From Actinomycetospora lemnae (GTDB lineage Bacteria; Actinomycetota; Actinomycetes; Mycobacteriales; Pseudonocardiaceae), in NCBI RefSeq assembly GCF_028737315.1, contig NZ_JAQZAO010000007.1, positions 186,001 through 250,000 of the forward strand: 64,000 nt of DNA, in the 5' to 3' direction. Below the pieces are notes generated by a model, which was not told where the DNA came from, ran no database searches, and saw only the letters and a list, made by a program, of their open reading frames with translations. This document shows positions 41,678-50,284 of the stretch, one piece after another. The position numbers and the translations under genes are program-made. Each line of letters begins with the position of its first letter. Within the stretch, counting starts at the first letter, position 1.

Positions 41678-42672
41678 CGCGCGCCGCCCGGGAGGAGGAC
41701 GATCTTGCCGACCTGGGTGTTCGACTCGAGGTGACGGTGAGCGTCGACCACCTGGTCGAGGCCCTCGAACACCCGGTCCACCTGCGGGGCGAAGGCGCCG
41801 TCCCGCAGGCCCGCGCCCACGAAGGCGCCCGCGCGACGGAGCCGCTCTGCGTCGTGTGTCATCGCGAACAACGTATAGGCCCGCATCCACAGATCGGGCA
41901 ACGTCTCGGCCGGGAACGGCGTCGGCTGCCCCGAGAGCAGCCCGTGGATCGTCAGCACACCGCCCTTCGCGGTGGCCCGTGCCAGGTCGGCGACCCCCGG
42001 CCCGGCGACGGCGTCGAGCACGTGCTCGCACCCGCGCCCGTCGGTGATCTCCAGGACGCGCTCGACGAGGTCCTCCTCGCCGGTCGCGACCACGTGGGCC
42101 GCGCCCGCGTCGAGCAGCTGCTGCGCCTTCGAGCTCGACCGGCTGGTGGCGATCGGGACCGCGCCGACCCGGTTGGCGACCGCGAGGGACGCCAGCCCGA
42201 CGCTGGAGGTCGCGGCGGTGACCAGGACGTGGTCGCCGGCGCGCAGCCCGCCCGTCTCGACCAGCCCGCCGTAGGCCACGAGGAACGGCATCCACACCGC
42301 GGCGCCGTCGACCCAGCTCGTCGCCGCGGGCAGCGGCACGAGCGCGCGGGCCGGCACGACGGCGCGGTCGGCGTAGACGCCGTAGTCGTTCATCGAGAAC
42401 GCCGGGACGACGCTGACGCGGTCGCCGACCGACCAGCGTGTGACGCCCTCGCCGAGCGCGGCCACGGTGCCCGAGCACTCGTAGCCCAGGCGTGCCGGGA
42501 GCCGGGTCTCCTCGATGTAGGTGCCCCGCCGGAACATCGACTCCGCCCGATTGAGCCCGATCGCGGCGACGTCCACCGCGACCTCGCCGGGCCCCGGCGC
42601 CGGGTCGGTCTCCTCGTCGATCCGCAGCACCTCGGGCTCACCGAGCTCCGAGAACCGCACCGTCCTCGTCAT
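41674..42672 (-). CDS. zinc-independent quinone oxidoreductase/enoyl reductase (MDR family)
   Basis: A 332-residue medium-chain reductase. N-terminal GroES-like domain with GLNRAESMFRRGTYIEE and LGYECSGTVAALGEGV; Rossmann part VLVTAATSSVGLASLAVANR. It lacks the zinc-binding cysteines of alcohol dehydrogenases, which points to the NADPH:quinone or crotonyl-type enoyl reductases. First gene of a two-gene unit with the kinase and divergent from a TetR-P450 pair. Confidence 0.87.
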   Translation of the reverse strand: MTRTVRFSELGEPEVLRIDEETDPAPGPGEVAVDVAAIGLNRAESMFRRGTYIEETRLPARLGYECSGTVAALGEGVTRWSVGDRVSVVPAFSMNDYGVYADRAVVPARALVPLPAATSWVDGAAVWMPFLVAYGGLVETGGLRAGDHVLVTAATSSVGLASLAVANRVGAVPIATSRSSSKAQQLLDAGAAHVVATGEEDLVERVLEITDGRGCEHVLDAVAGPGVADLARATAKGGVLTIHGLLSGQPTPFPAETLPDLWMRAYTLFAMTHDAERLRRAGAFVGAGLRDGAFAPQVDRVFEGLDQVVDAHRHLESNTQVGKIVLLPGGAR

Positions 42673-42746
42673 GGCCGGAGAGCTTGCCCGTCGGATGATC
42701 TCCGCGCGAGGGCTGTCCCCGCCGCACGCGGAGGTCTAGCGTGACT

Positions 42747-42773
42747 CGTGACCGGATGAGAAATCTGGTCACG
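42747..42773. promoter_or_regulatory. 27-bp inverted repeat upstream of the TetR-P450 unit
   Basis: Arms CGTGACCGGAT and ATCTGGTCACG match at 10 of 11 positions around a five-base centre, and end 17 bases before the TetR start, leaving just room for the ribosome site GGAGG. It probably serves as the operator of this TetR; the quinone reductase promoter lies about 75 bases away and may be controlled too. Confidence 0.7.
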
Positions 42774-42790
42774 CGTCGAAGGAGGACCGT

Positions 42791-43474
42791 GTGGGCCGGG
42801 TGGCGCAGATGCTGGACGCGGCGGGCGACCTGCTGCTCGCCCACGGGTACCGGCGGGTCACCGTCGAGGACGTCGCCCGCCGGGCCGGCGTCGGCAAGGG
42901 CACCGTGTACCTGCACTTCGCCAGCAAGCTCGAGCTCTTCGCCGGGGTGCTGGTGCGGGAGTCGGTCGAGGTCACCGCGGAGCTGCTCGCCGCCCTGCGC
43001 GCCGACCCCGCCGAGGCCGCACTCGACGCGACCATGCGCCGGACGTTCCTGGCGGTGCAGCACCGGCCGCTGACCCGGGCGCTGCTCGCCGGCGACGTCG
43101 AGGTCCTCGGCGCCATCGCCACCGACACGAAGACCGGGCTCGAGGTCGTCACCGACAAGTCCGAGTTCAGCCGCGAGCACTTCGCCCTGCTCCACCGGCA
43201 AGGCCTGCTCGCCGACGACCCGGCCACGACGCCCGACCTGTACTACCGGCTCGGTGCCGCGAGCATCGGCTTCTTCGTCGACCACCTCGTCCCGGCCGGT
43301 GCCGGGATGGACGTGACGGCCCGGGCGGACGCCCTCGCCGCCGTCGTCCGGGCGGGGTTCACCCCGCCCGGCGAGCCCGACCCGGCCGCCCTCGCGGCGG
43401 CGGCCCCCGGGCTCGCCGCGCTCTACGAGCGCACCCTCGACCACCTCACCGCGGCCCTCCCGGAGGAGCCATGA
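42791..43474 (+). CDS. TetR-family regulator of a P450
   Basis: A 227-residue TetR protein: MLDAAGDLLLAHGYRRVTVE, DVARRAGVGKGTVYLHFASK and LELFAGVLVRES. GTG 42791 follows GGAGG. The stop overlaps the P450 start as ATGA, so regulator and enzyme are made together. The operator above indicates autoregulation, perhaps released by the P450 substrate. Confidence 0.9.
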   Translation: MGRVAQMLDAAGDLLLAHGYRRVTVEDVARRAGVGKGTVYLHFASKLELFAGVLVRESVEVTAELLAALRADPAEAALDATMRRTFLAVQHRPLTRALLAGDVEVLGAIATDTKTGLEVVTDKSEFSREHFALLHRQGLLADDPATTPDLYYRLGAASIGFFVDHLVPAGAGMDVTARADALAAVVRAGFTPPGEPDPAALAAAAPGLAALYERTLDHLTAALPEEP

Positions 43475-44700
43475 CCACCACCGACACGACCCTGCGCGAC
43501 CGCGACCTGCCCCCCGACATCGCCGACCTGCCCGCCGTCCTCGACTGGCTCGCCCGCCTGCGCGCCGAGGCGCCCGTCTGGCGCGACCGCTACGGCATGC
43601 ACCACGTCACCCGCGCCGCCGACGTCCTGCTCGTGCTGCGCGACACGGCGACGTTCAGCTCCGACTTCTCGGCGGTGATGCCGGAGGCCCAGCAGATGAG
43701 CAAGGGCATGCTCACGCGGCTCGACCCGCCGGAGCACGGGGCCCTGCGCCACCTCGTGAGCAGGTCGTTCACCCCGAAGCGCGTCGCCGGGCTCGAGCCG
43801 CGGATCCGGGAGCTGTGCCGGGAGATGCTGCCCGACGTGCCGGGAGACGGCGCGGAGCGGAGCCCGACCCCTCGATCCGTGTCCTTCGACCTGGTCGACA
43901 CGCTCGCGTTCCCGCTGCCCGTCACCGTCATCGCCGAGATGCTCGGGCTGCCCGCCGCCGACCGTGGCCGGTTCCGGCAGTGGGCCGACGGGCTGTTCTC
44001 GATGCAGGTCGACGACCCCAAGGAGGCGGTCAACGACCCCCGCGTCCGCGACGCCATGGGCGAGATCACCGGCTACCTCGGCGACTGGTGCCGCACCCGG
44101 CGCGCCGCCCCCACCGACGACCTCGTCTCGGCGCTGGTCACGACGGAGGTCGACGGCCGGGTCCTCGACGACGAGGAGGCCGCCAACTTCTCGATGCTGC
44201 TGCTCTTCGCCGGCCACATCACGACGACCCTGCTGCTCGGCAACGCGGTGCGGGTGCTCGACGAGCACCCGGGCGCGTGGGCGGCGCTGCGGGCGGACCC
44301 GTCGACGATCCCGGCGACGATCGAGGAGGTCCTGCGGCTGCGCCCGCCGTTCCCGGTGACCGCGCGCGCCACCACGCGCGACGTCGAGATCGCGGGGACG
44401 ACGGTGCCGGCGCGCTCGATCGTGATGCCGTGGCTGCTCTCGGCGACCCACGACCCCGACGCCCACCCGGACCCCGAGCGCTTCGACCCCACGCGCCCCG
44501 GCATCGGCGGTGGCAACCAGACCGCGTTCGGTCACGGCATCCACTTCTGCCTGGGGGCGCCGCTGGCCCGCCTCGAGGCGCGCGTGGCGCTCGAGGAGAT
44601 GACGGCTCGCTACGCTGGGCTGTCCGTGGGCGAGGGGGAGCAGCGGCCGTACACGGGTCGTGTGCTCGGCACGCGCCGGCTGCCGGTGGTCGCGACCTGA
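43471..44700 (+). CDS. cytochrome P450
   Basis: A 409-residue soluble bacterial P450. The heme ligand is C360 in TAFGHGIHFCLGAPLARLE; ExxR is E286-V-L-R289. The I-helix reads LLLFAGHITTT: the acidic residue usually next to the oxygen-activating threonine (AGHETT) is Ile 250. No ferredoxin or ferredoxin reductase gene is adjacent. The class resembles CYP107-type oxygenases of secondary compounds or xenobiotics, but the substrate cannot be read. Confidence 0.93.
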   Translation: MTTTDTTLRDRDLPPDIADLPAVLDWLARLRAEAPVWRDRYGMHHVTRAADVLLVLRDTATFSSDFSAVMPEAQQMSKGMLTRLDPPEHGALRHLVSRSFTPKRVAGLEPRIRELCREMLPDVPGDGAERSPTPRSVSFDLVDTLAFPLPVTVIAEMLGLPAADRGRFRQWADGLFSMQVDDPKEAVNDPRVRDAMGEITGYLGDWCRTRRAAPTDDLVSALVTTEVDGRVLDDEEAANFSMLLLFAGHITTTLLLGNAVRVLDEHPGAWAALRADPSTIPATIEEVLRLRPPFPVTARATTRDVEIAGTTVPARSIVMPWLLSATHDPDAHPDPERFDPTRPGIGGGNQTAFGHGIHFCLGAPLARLEARVALEEMTARYAGLSVGEGEQRPYTGRVLGTRRLPVVAT

Positions 44701-44765
44701 TCGGGTGACCGGCGCCCCCGGTGACCGAACGTCGACTACCCATCACGATCAGTCACCATGAGCGC

Positions 44766-45431
44766 GTGTCCCGCGTCGCGCTCGCCCGCCTCCTCCTCGG
44801 CGTCGCCGTCGCCGTCTGCGCGGCGGCCGCCGTGGTGACGCTGACGACCGCGCCGGGCTCGCCGGACGCCGCCCCGGTGGCCGCGGGTGCCGTCCCGTCG
44901 GCGGACCCCGCGGCAGCGCTCGCCGGGGTCGGCGCCGACACGGTGGGGGAGCGGGTGGTCGTGGAGCGGGTCGTGGACGCGGTCACCGTGGACGTCCGCC
45001 TGCCCGACGGCGGCGCGGTCGTGCGGGTGCGCGCGCTCGGCGTGCAACCGCCCGGCTCGTGCTACGGCGCGCAGGCGACGGCGTTCGCCTCGCGGGTCCT
45101 CGACCGCCGCGCGGTCCGGCTCGTCGGCGTGCCCGCGTCCGACCGGTTCGACCGCCGGCTCGCCACGGTCACCCTCGACGGCAGCGACTACGCGGTGCTC
45201 GCCGCCGAGGCCGGCATCGCCCGCGCCTACCCCGCGGGCGCCGACCCGGCCGCCATGCCGCCCGTCCGCGCGGCCCAGGACCGTGCGCGCCTCGCCGAGC
45301 GCGGCGTCTGGGGCGCGCCGTGCCGCGGCGCCGCCACCCCGGACACGAGCAGCACGAGCAGCACGAGCAGCACGAGCAGTACGAGCAGCACGAGCACCGA
45401 CAGCACGAGCACCACCTCCGGCGGGTCCTGA
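44766..45431 (+). CDS. exported SNase-like protein with Ser/Thr repeat tail
   Basis: A 221-residue protein. It begins with a signal peptide or anchor (MSRVALARLLLGVAVAVCAA). Residues 60-165 follow the thermonuclease fold: VVERVVDAVTVDVRLPDG, VRALGVQPPGSCYGAQATAF, DRFDRRLATVTLDG. The usual catalytic Glu of the DTPE motif is missing (VQPPG) and the GDT metal loop is DAVT, so nuclease activity is doubtful. A tail of about 30 residues is almost pure Ser/Thr, encoded by a 9-bp repeat. GTG 44766 is chosen because it begins the signal peptide. Confidence 0.72.
   Translation: MSRVALARLLLGVAVAVCAAAAVVTLTTAPGSPDAAPVAAGAVPSADPAAALAGVGADTVGERVVVERVVDAVTVDVRLPDGGAVVRVRALGVQPPGSCYGAQATAFASRVLDRRAVRLVGVPASDRFDRRLATVTLDGSDYAVLAAEAGIARAYPAGADPAAMPPVRAAQDRARLAERGVWGAPCRGAATPDTSSTSSTSSTSSTSSTSTDSTSTTSGGS
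45351..45395. repeat. five tandem 9-bp units coding for Ser/Thr
   Basis: Five copies of AGCACGAGC (one with T in place of C) encode the STS repeat of the SNase-like protein tail, preceded by a partial copy. Unit length keeps the frame, so copy number may vary between strains. Confidence 0.9.
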
Positions 45432-45437
45432 GCGACC

Positions 45438-45938
45438 TCAGCTCCCGTCGTCGCCCGGCCGGGCCTCGTGGTGCCGGCGCCCGTGGGTGCGTCGCGACTC
45501 CTTCATCGCCGCCTCGAACACGTGCCGCCGCCCGCCCGCGAGCTGCTCGCGGGCGCGGCGCTCGTGGTCGCGGACCACGGACCAGTAGGTGTCGTCGTAC
45601 TCCTCGACGATCTGGAAGCTCCAGCGTCCCTCGAGGAGGTCCCGGCCGACGAGCTCGGTCTCGATCGCGTCGGCGATGGCGTCGTGCCCGGCCTCGCGGA
45701 AGGCGTCGACGGCGGCGCCGATGGTGAGGTCGGCGGTGCCCGAGAGCTGGTGGAACGCGTAGAGGTGCCCGCGGGCGCGCTCGACGAACTCCATGCCCTC
45801 GGAGAGCTTGCCGAGCGCCTCGACGGTGGCCTCGTCGAGGTCGCCGCGGCGATCGGGCCCGAGGGCGTCCTCGCCGGTCTCGTGGCGGACGGAGCCGCCG
45901 TGGTCGTCGTGCGCGTCGGGGGCCGGGACGTCGGTCAC
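45438..45938 (-). CDS. conserved hypothetical protein, highly charged
   Basis: A 166-residue protein. The first 35 residues are acidic and His-rich (APDAHDDHGGSVRHETGED). The helical core reads LSEGMEFVERARGHLYAFHQ and LEGRWSFQIVEEYDDTYW. The C-terminal 35 residues are basic (MKESRRTHGRRHHEARPG). I do not recognise a family. GTG 45938 lies 38 bases after the oxidase stop, so they share a transcript. Confidence 0.65.
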   Translation of the reverse strand: MTDVPAPDAHDDHGGSVRHETGEDALGPDRRGDLDEATVEALGKLSEGMEFVERARGHLYAFHQLSGTADLTIGAAVDAFREAGHDAIADAIETELVGRDLLEGRWSFQIVEEYDDTYWSVVRDHERRAREQLAGGRRHVFEAAMKESRRTHGRRHHEARPGDDGS

Positions 45939-45976
45939 GGCGCGGACTTCCCGGGGGTCGGGGACCGGAAACGGCG

Positions 45977-47371
45977 TCAGATGCCCTTGCCCGGGTTGAG
46001 GATGCCGTGCGGGTCGAGGGCGGCCTTGACGGCGTGCTGCATCGCGAGCACCTCGGGCGCCTGCTCCCGCTGCAGGCCGTCGCGCTTGAGCAGCCCGATG
46101 CCGTGCTCCCCGGTGACCGTGCCCCCGAGGGCGAGGGCTTCGGCGAGGATCTCCTCGAACGCCGCCTGCGCGCGCCGGCGGGCGGGCTCGTCGCCGATCG
46201 GGGTGATGAGCAGCGGGTGCAGGTTGCCGTCGCCGGCGTGGGCGATGTTGGCGATCGTCGTCTCGTGCCGGCGGCCGATCTCCTGGATGCGGCCGAGCAT
46301 CTCGGGCACCGCGGCGCGCGGCACGCAGACGTCCTCGGTGAGCACCGGCCCGAGCCGTTCCAGCGCCGGGTAGGCCAGACGGCGCGCGGCGAAGAGGGCC
46401 TCGGCCTCCTCGGCGTCGGCGGCCTGCGCGGCGAACGTGGCGCCCGCGGCCTCGAAGTGGCGCATCATCTCCGCCGCCTCCGCGTCGCCCGCGGCGCCCG
46501 GCGCGTCGGAGCGGCCCAGCAGCACGACGTCGGCCTCGGCGGCGAGGCCCATGTTCTTCCAGGCGTCGACGGCCTCGAGGCAGGTGCGGTCGACGAGCTC
46601 GAGCGCCGACGGCGTCAGCCCGGCCGCGGTGATCGCCGCGACGGCGCGCCCGGCGTCGACGACCGAGTCGAAGTACCCGGCGACGGTGTGCTCGGGCGCG
46701 CGGGCGGGGCGCAGCTTGACGGTGACCTCGGTGATCACCCCGAGCGTGCCCTCCGACCCGACCACCAGCCCCGCGAGGTCGAGCCCGGCGACGCCCTTGG
46801 CGGTGCGCCGCCCCAGCCGCACGAGCTCGCCGAGCCCGTTGACGACCTGCACGCCGAGCACGTAGTCGCGGGTCACGCCGTACTTGACGCAGCACACGCC
46901 GCCGGCGTTGGTGGCGACGTTGCCGCCGATCGTCGACCAGGGCGAGCTCGCCGGGTCCGGCGGGTACCAGAGGCCCTGCTCGGCACAGGCCGCGCGCAGG
47001 TCGTCGTTGACGACGCCGGGCTGCACGACCGCGAGCCGCTCGGCGCCGTCGATCTCGACGATGCCGGTCATGTGCTCGGTGGAGAGCACCACCGCGCCCT
47101 CACTCGCGTTGGCGCCGCCCGACAGCCCGGTGCCCGCGCCGCGCGGCACCACCGGAGCGCGGTGCTCCAGGCACGCGAGCACGACGTCGCGGCACTCCTC
47201 GGCCGTCCGCGGGCGCACGACGGCCACCGGCAGCGCGTGCGGGGCCCACTCGGCGTCGTCGTGGGCGTAGCTCGCGAGGACGTCGGGGTCCTCGATGACG
47301 CGCCCCGCCGGCAGGGCCGCGACCAGCGCCCCCACGACGGGAGCGGGGGTCGTCACGGAGGTGGTGGTCAT
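45977..47371 (-). CDS. FAD-linked oxidase, glycolate/D-lactate oxidase GlcD-like
   Basis: A 464-residue flavoprotein. The FAD site is VVPRGAGTGLSGGANASEGA, followed by TIGGNVATNAGGVCCVKYGV and VVGSEGTLGVITEVT. The C-terminal cap has IANIAHAGDGNLHPLLI and GTVTGEHGIGLLKR, marks of GlcD/D-lactate dehydrogenase enzymes. ATG 47371 follows GAAGGGGA. There is no GlcE or GlcF next to it, so it may act alone or pass electrons to an unknown acceptor. Confidence 0.9.
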   Translation of the reverse strand: MTTTSVTTPAPVVGALVAALPAGRVIEDPDVLASYAHDDAEWAPHALPVAVVRPRTAEECRDVVLACLEHRAPVVPRGAGTGLSGGANASEGAVVLSTEHMTGIVEIDGAERLAVVQPGVVNDDLRAACAEQGLWYPPDPASSPWSTIGGNVATNAGGVCCVKYGVTRDYVLGVQVVNGLGELVRLGRRTAKGVAGLDLAGLVVGSEGTLGVITEVTVKLRPARAPEHTVAGYFDSVVDAGRAVAAITAAGLTPSALELVDRTCLEAVDAWKNMGLAAEADVVLLGRSDAPGAAGDAEAAEMMRHFEAAGATFAAQAADAEEAEALFAARRLAYPALERLGPVLTEDVCVPRAAVPEMLGRIQEIGRRHETTIANIAHAGDGNLHPLLITPIGDEPARRRAQAAFEEILAEALALGGTVTGEHGIGLLKRDGLQREQAPEVLAMQHAVKAALDPHGILNPGKGI

Positions 47372-47519
47372 CGGCGTCCCCTTCGTCGTCGGACCGCCCG
47401 CGAGGGGCCGGCTCCACGGTAGCCGCCGGGACGGCCCGGTCCGAGGCGTCGACGACGGCGGGGACACGCCGCTCGCGTGGTCGATGACCGGGCGCGTCGG
47501 TTCCTGTCAGGATCGTCCC

Positions 47520-48095
47520 GTGCTGCGCCGATCCGCCCACATCGCCCTGGTCCTCGCGGGTGCCGCCCTCGTCGCGAGCTGCTCGTCCTCCGAGGCCGCC
47601 GCCCCGCTCGTCACCGAGGGCGTGCTCGTCCCGGCCGCCCAGGGCGGGCCGGCCGTGACCTACGCGCCCGACGCCGCGCCGGCGGGCGCACGGCTCGTGC
47701 TCGAGGTCGTGCCCGGCGAGGGCTCGACGACCGCGACGTTCCGGGTCGCGGGGATGGTCCCGGACCGCGGGTACGCCGCGCACGCCCACGTCCGCCCGTG
47801 CGGGCCCACGGGCGCCGACGCCGGCCCCCACTTCCAGAACCGCGTCGACCCGGCCGCCACGCCGCAGGCGCCGTCGTCCGACCCCGCGTACGCCAACCCG
47901 CAGAACGAGGTGTGGCTGGACCTGCGCACCGACGCGACCGGCGCGGGCACGGCGACCACGACCGTGCCGTTCGGCTTCCCCGAGCGCGCGCCGGCGTCGG
48001 TCGTCGTGCACGAGAAGGAGATGACGGCGACCGCGCCCGGGCAGGCGGGCACCGCCGGCGGGCGCCTGGCCTGCCTCACCTCGACCTGGCGCTGA
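47520..48095 (+). CDS. SodC-like superoxide dismutase family lipoprotein
   Basis: A 191-residue lipoprotein with signal peptide ending LAGAALVASC, lipidation at C21. The body is a beta barrel with GYAAHAHVRPCG and GPHFQN (copper-site histidines) and PASVVVHEKEMTA with GGRLACL near the end, as in Cu/Zn superoxide dismutases. The zinc loop is shortened, so enzymatic activity is uncertain. GTG 47520 is the start just before the signal peptide. It would work outside the membrane. Confidence 0.75.
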   Translation: MLRRSAHIALVLAGAALVASCSSSEAAAPLVTEGVLVPAAQGGPAVTYAPDAAPAGARLVLEVVPGEGSTTATFRVAGMVPDRGYAAHAHVRPCGPTGADAGPHFQNRVDPAATPQAPSSDPAYANPQNEVWLDLRTDATGAGTATTTVPFGFPERAPASVVVHEKEMTATAPGQAGTAGGRLACLTSTWR

Positions 48096-48133
48096 TCGAG
48101 CGGTGATCCAGCGCTGACGTACCGTCGCCGGTG

Positions 48134-48493
48134 ATGACCACCGGCCCCACCCTCACCGTCTGCCGCGGCTGCTGCTGCGGCACCGCGCGCAAGCACCCCG
48201 AGGTCGACCACCGCGCCCAGCTCGCCCGGTTCCGGGCCACCGGCGCGAGCGTGCGGGTCACGGACTGCCTCGACGCCTGCGCCTACTCCAACGTCGTCGT
48301 CGTGTCCCCGTCGCGGGCCGGGCGGGCGGCGGGCGCGCGGCCGGTGTGGCTGTTCGGGGTGCTCGACGCCGAGACCGAGGACGAGGTCGTCGCCTGGGTC
48401 GACGCGGGCGGGCCCGGCGTCGCGGACCCGCCGGGGATGCTCGACCTGCGCGTCTTCTCGCCGTCGCGGAAGGTCCGCGCGGCGGTCGACTGA
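48134..48493 (+). CDS. (2Fe-2S) ferredoxin-like protein, thioredoxin-like type
   Basis: A 119-residue protein. The cysteine pattern LTVCRGCCCGTARKHP and VTDCLDACAYSNVVVVSP is that of the thioredoxin-like [2Fe-2S] ferredoxins. A GTG at 48131 directly before the ATG is an alternative start. It could be an electron donor for one of the oxygenases in the window. The gap to the next gene is 17 bases, so an operon with the dehydrogenase is likely. Confidence 0.78.
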   Translation: MTTGPTLTVCRGCCCGTARKHPEVDHRAQLARFRATGASVRVTDCLDACAYSNVVVVSPSRAGRAAGARPVWLFGVLDAETEDEVVAWVDAGGPGVADPPGMLDLRVFSPSRKVRAAVD

Positions 48494-48510
48494 GCGGGTA
48501 CTCACGCCGC

Positions 48511-49524
48511 ATGACCGCCGAGCAGCGCGTGGCCGTGCTCCAGGAGCCCGAGCACATGACCGTCGAGACCCGCCCGGTCCCGGAGCCCGGCCCGGGGGAG
48601 GTGCAGGTCGCGGTGCGGGCGGTGAGCGTCTGCGGCTCCGATGTGCACTACTACGACCACGGGCGCATCGGCGGGTTCGTCATGCACGCCCCGCTCGTGC
48701 TCGGGCACGAGACCTCGGGCGTGGTCAGCGCGCTCGGCGAGGGCGTCGAGGGCCCGGCGGTGGGGACGCGCGTCGCCGTCGAGCCCCAGCGCAACTGCGG
48801 GCGCTGCACGCAGTGCGTCCGCGGGCGCTACCACCTCTGCCCGTGGATCGCGTTCTTCGCGACCCCGCCGATCGACGGGTCGTTCGCCCAGTACGTGGTG
48901 GTGCCCGCGACCCGCGCCCACCCCGTGCCCGACGCCCTGTCCGAGGACGCCGCGGCGATGATCGAGCCGCTGGCCGTCGCGGTGCACGCCGCGGGGAAGG
49001 CCGAGATCGGGCCGGACGTGCGGGTCTTCGTCAGCGGGGCCGGGCCCGTCGGGCTGCTGTGCCTGCAGGTCGCGCGGGCCCGCGGCGCCGCGCACGTGAC
49101 GGTCTCCGACCCCGTCGAGCGCCGGCGGGCCAAGGCCCTCGAGTTCGGCGCCGACGCGGTCGTCGACCCCGCCGCGGGCGACCCGGGGCTCGAGCCCGTC
49201 GACGTCGTGCTCGAGTGCACGGGCGTGCAGGCCGCGGTGGACCTCGCGATCGCGGCGACGGCCCCCGCGGCGACCGTCGTGCTCGTCGGCACGGGGGAGC
49301 GGGTGACCCTGCCGCTCGACGTCGTGCAGGCCCGCGAGCTGGTGGTCAAGGGGACGTTCCGCTACGCCCACGTCTACCCGGCGGCGATCGCGCTGGCGGC
49401 GTCCGGGGCGGTGCGCCTCGACGACATGGTGACCTCGCACCACGACCTCGACGCCGCCGAGGACGCGCTGCTCGCCGCGCGCCGGGACCCCGCGGCGATC
49501 AAGGCGGTCGTGCGACCCGGCTGA
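48511..49524 (+). CDS. zinc alcohol/polyol dehydrogenase, sorbitol dehydrogenase-like
   Basis: A 337-residue MDR enzyme. Catalytic zinc site SVCGSDVHYYDHGRIGGF (Cys) and PLVLGHETSG (His, Glu); structural zinc cysteines in RNCGRCTQCVRGRYHLC; cofactor loop FVSGAGPVGLLCLQVA. The YYDHGRIGGFV segment is typical of sorbitol, xylitol and L-idonate dehydrogenases. A hairpin terminator follows. Confidence 0.92.
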   Translation: MTAEQRVAVLQEPEHMTVETRPVPEPGPGEVQVAVRAVSVCGSDVHYYDHGRIGGFVMHAPLVLGHETSGVVSALGEGVEGPAVGTRVAVEPQRNCGRCTQCVRGRYHLCPWIAFFATPPIDGSFAQYVVVPATRAHPVPDALSEDAAAMIEPLAVAVHAAGKAEIGPDVRVFVSGAGPVGLLCLQVARARGAAHVTVSDPVERRRAKALEFGADAVVDPAAGDPGLEPVDVVLECTGVQAAVDLAIAATAPAATVVLVGTGERVTLPLDVVQARELVVKGTFRYAHVYPAAIALAASGAVRLDDMVTSHHDLDAAEDALLAARRDPAAIKAVVRPG

Positions 49525-49531
49525 CGCGACA

Positions 49532-49570
49532 CCACCGGCCGGCACCGCGGGGAGCGGTACCGGCCGGTGG
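49532..49570. terminator. bidirectional hairpin terminator
   Basis: Arms 49532-49548 and 49554-49570 pair at 16 of 17 positions (CCACCGGCCGG with CCGGCCGGTGG outside, ACCGC with GCGGT inside) around a five-base loop. It lies between the convergent dehydrogenase and membrane-protein genes. Confidence 0.85.
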
Positions 49571-49591
49571 GGAGCTGTCACGCGCGGTGGC

Positions 49592-50284
49592 TCAGGCCGC
49601 CGCGGCGGAGGCGATGCTGCTGACCGCGTTGCCCGCGCGGCGGGCGATGCCGCGGACCTGGTCGCCCGGGCGCTGCTGCTCGCTGGCCTGCGAGGACAGC
49701 ACGACGATCGCGCCGGTGAGCACCGGGATCGCGTACTGCAGGGCGTGCAGCTGGCGGTTGGCGCTCGCGACGTCGGCGGGCAGCGACTCGGCGACCTGGC
49801 TGACGGTCTGCCCGACGCTCTTGTCGGCCTCGCGCACGGCTTCACCGGGGCCGGTGTCGCCACCCTGCTTGGCAGTGCCGGACGGCACCGGCGAGGTGGT
49901 GGACGACGAGACGCCGCTCGCCTGGTGGATCACCGCGTCCTCGACCTTCTTGCCCACGAGGCGGGTGTAGCCGGACGCGGCGATGGCCGCGACGGTCAGC
50001 GCGAGCTTGGCGTTGACCGTGCCGGTGTGGCCCTTCTGGGCCAGGGCGCGCTTGCGGTTCTCCGCGAGCAGGCCCGCGCCACCGACGACGTGCGCACCGA
50101 TGGCGAGGAAGTTGACCGGGCTCCACTTGGCCCAGCCGATGCTGGAGACGCGGTCGGCGGTGCGCCGGTCGCCGGCCTCCTCGGCCGCGGCGTTGAGGCC
50201 CGCGAGGCCGAACAGCGAACCGCCGAACCAGGCGGCGAGACCGACGTCGTGCAGGGCGTGGAGGACGGTGTTGCGCGTGCTCAT
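49592..50284 (-). CDS. membrane protein of unknown function
   Basis: A 230-residue protein: hydrophobic segments at about 12-30 (VGLAAWFGGSLFGLAGLNAA), 55-75, 85-105 and 180-200 (YAIPVLTGAIVVLSS), with a Ser/Thr/Gly-rich loop between. It resembles actinobacterial proteins annotated only as membrane proteins. ATG 50284 follows AAGGGAG. No catalytic motif seen. Confidence 0.75.
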   Translation of the reverse strand: MSTRNTVLHALHDVGLAAWFGGSLFGLAGLNAAAEEAGDRRTADRVSSIGWAKWSPVNFLAIGAHVVGGAGLLAENRKRALAQKGHTGTVNAKLALTVAAIAASGYTRLVGKKVEDAVIHQASGVSSSTTSPVPSGTAKQGGDTGPGEAVREADKSVGQTVSQVAESLPADVASANRQLHALQYAIPVLTGAIVVLSSQASEQQRPGDQVRGIARRAGNAVSSIASAAAA

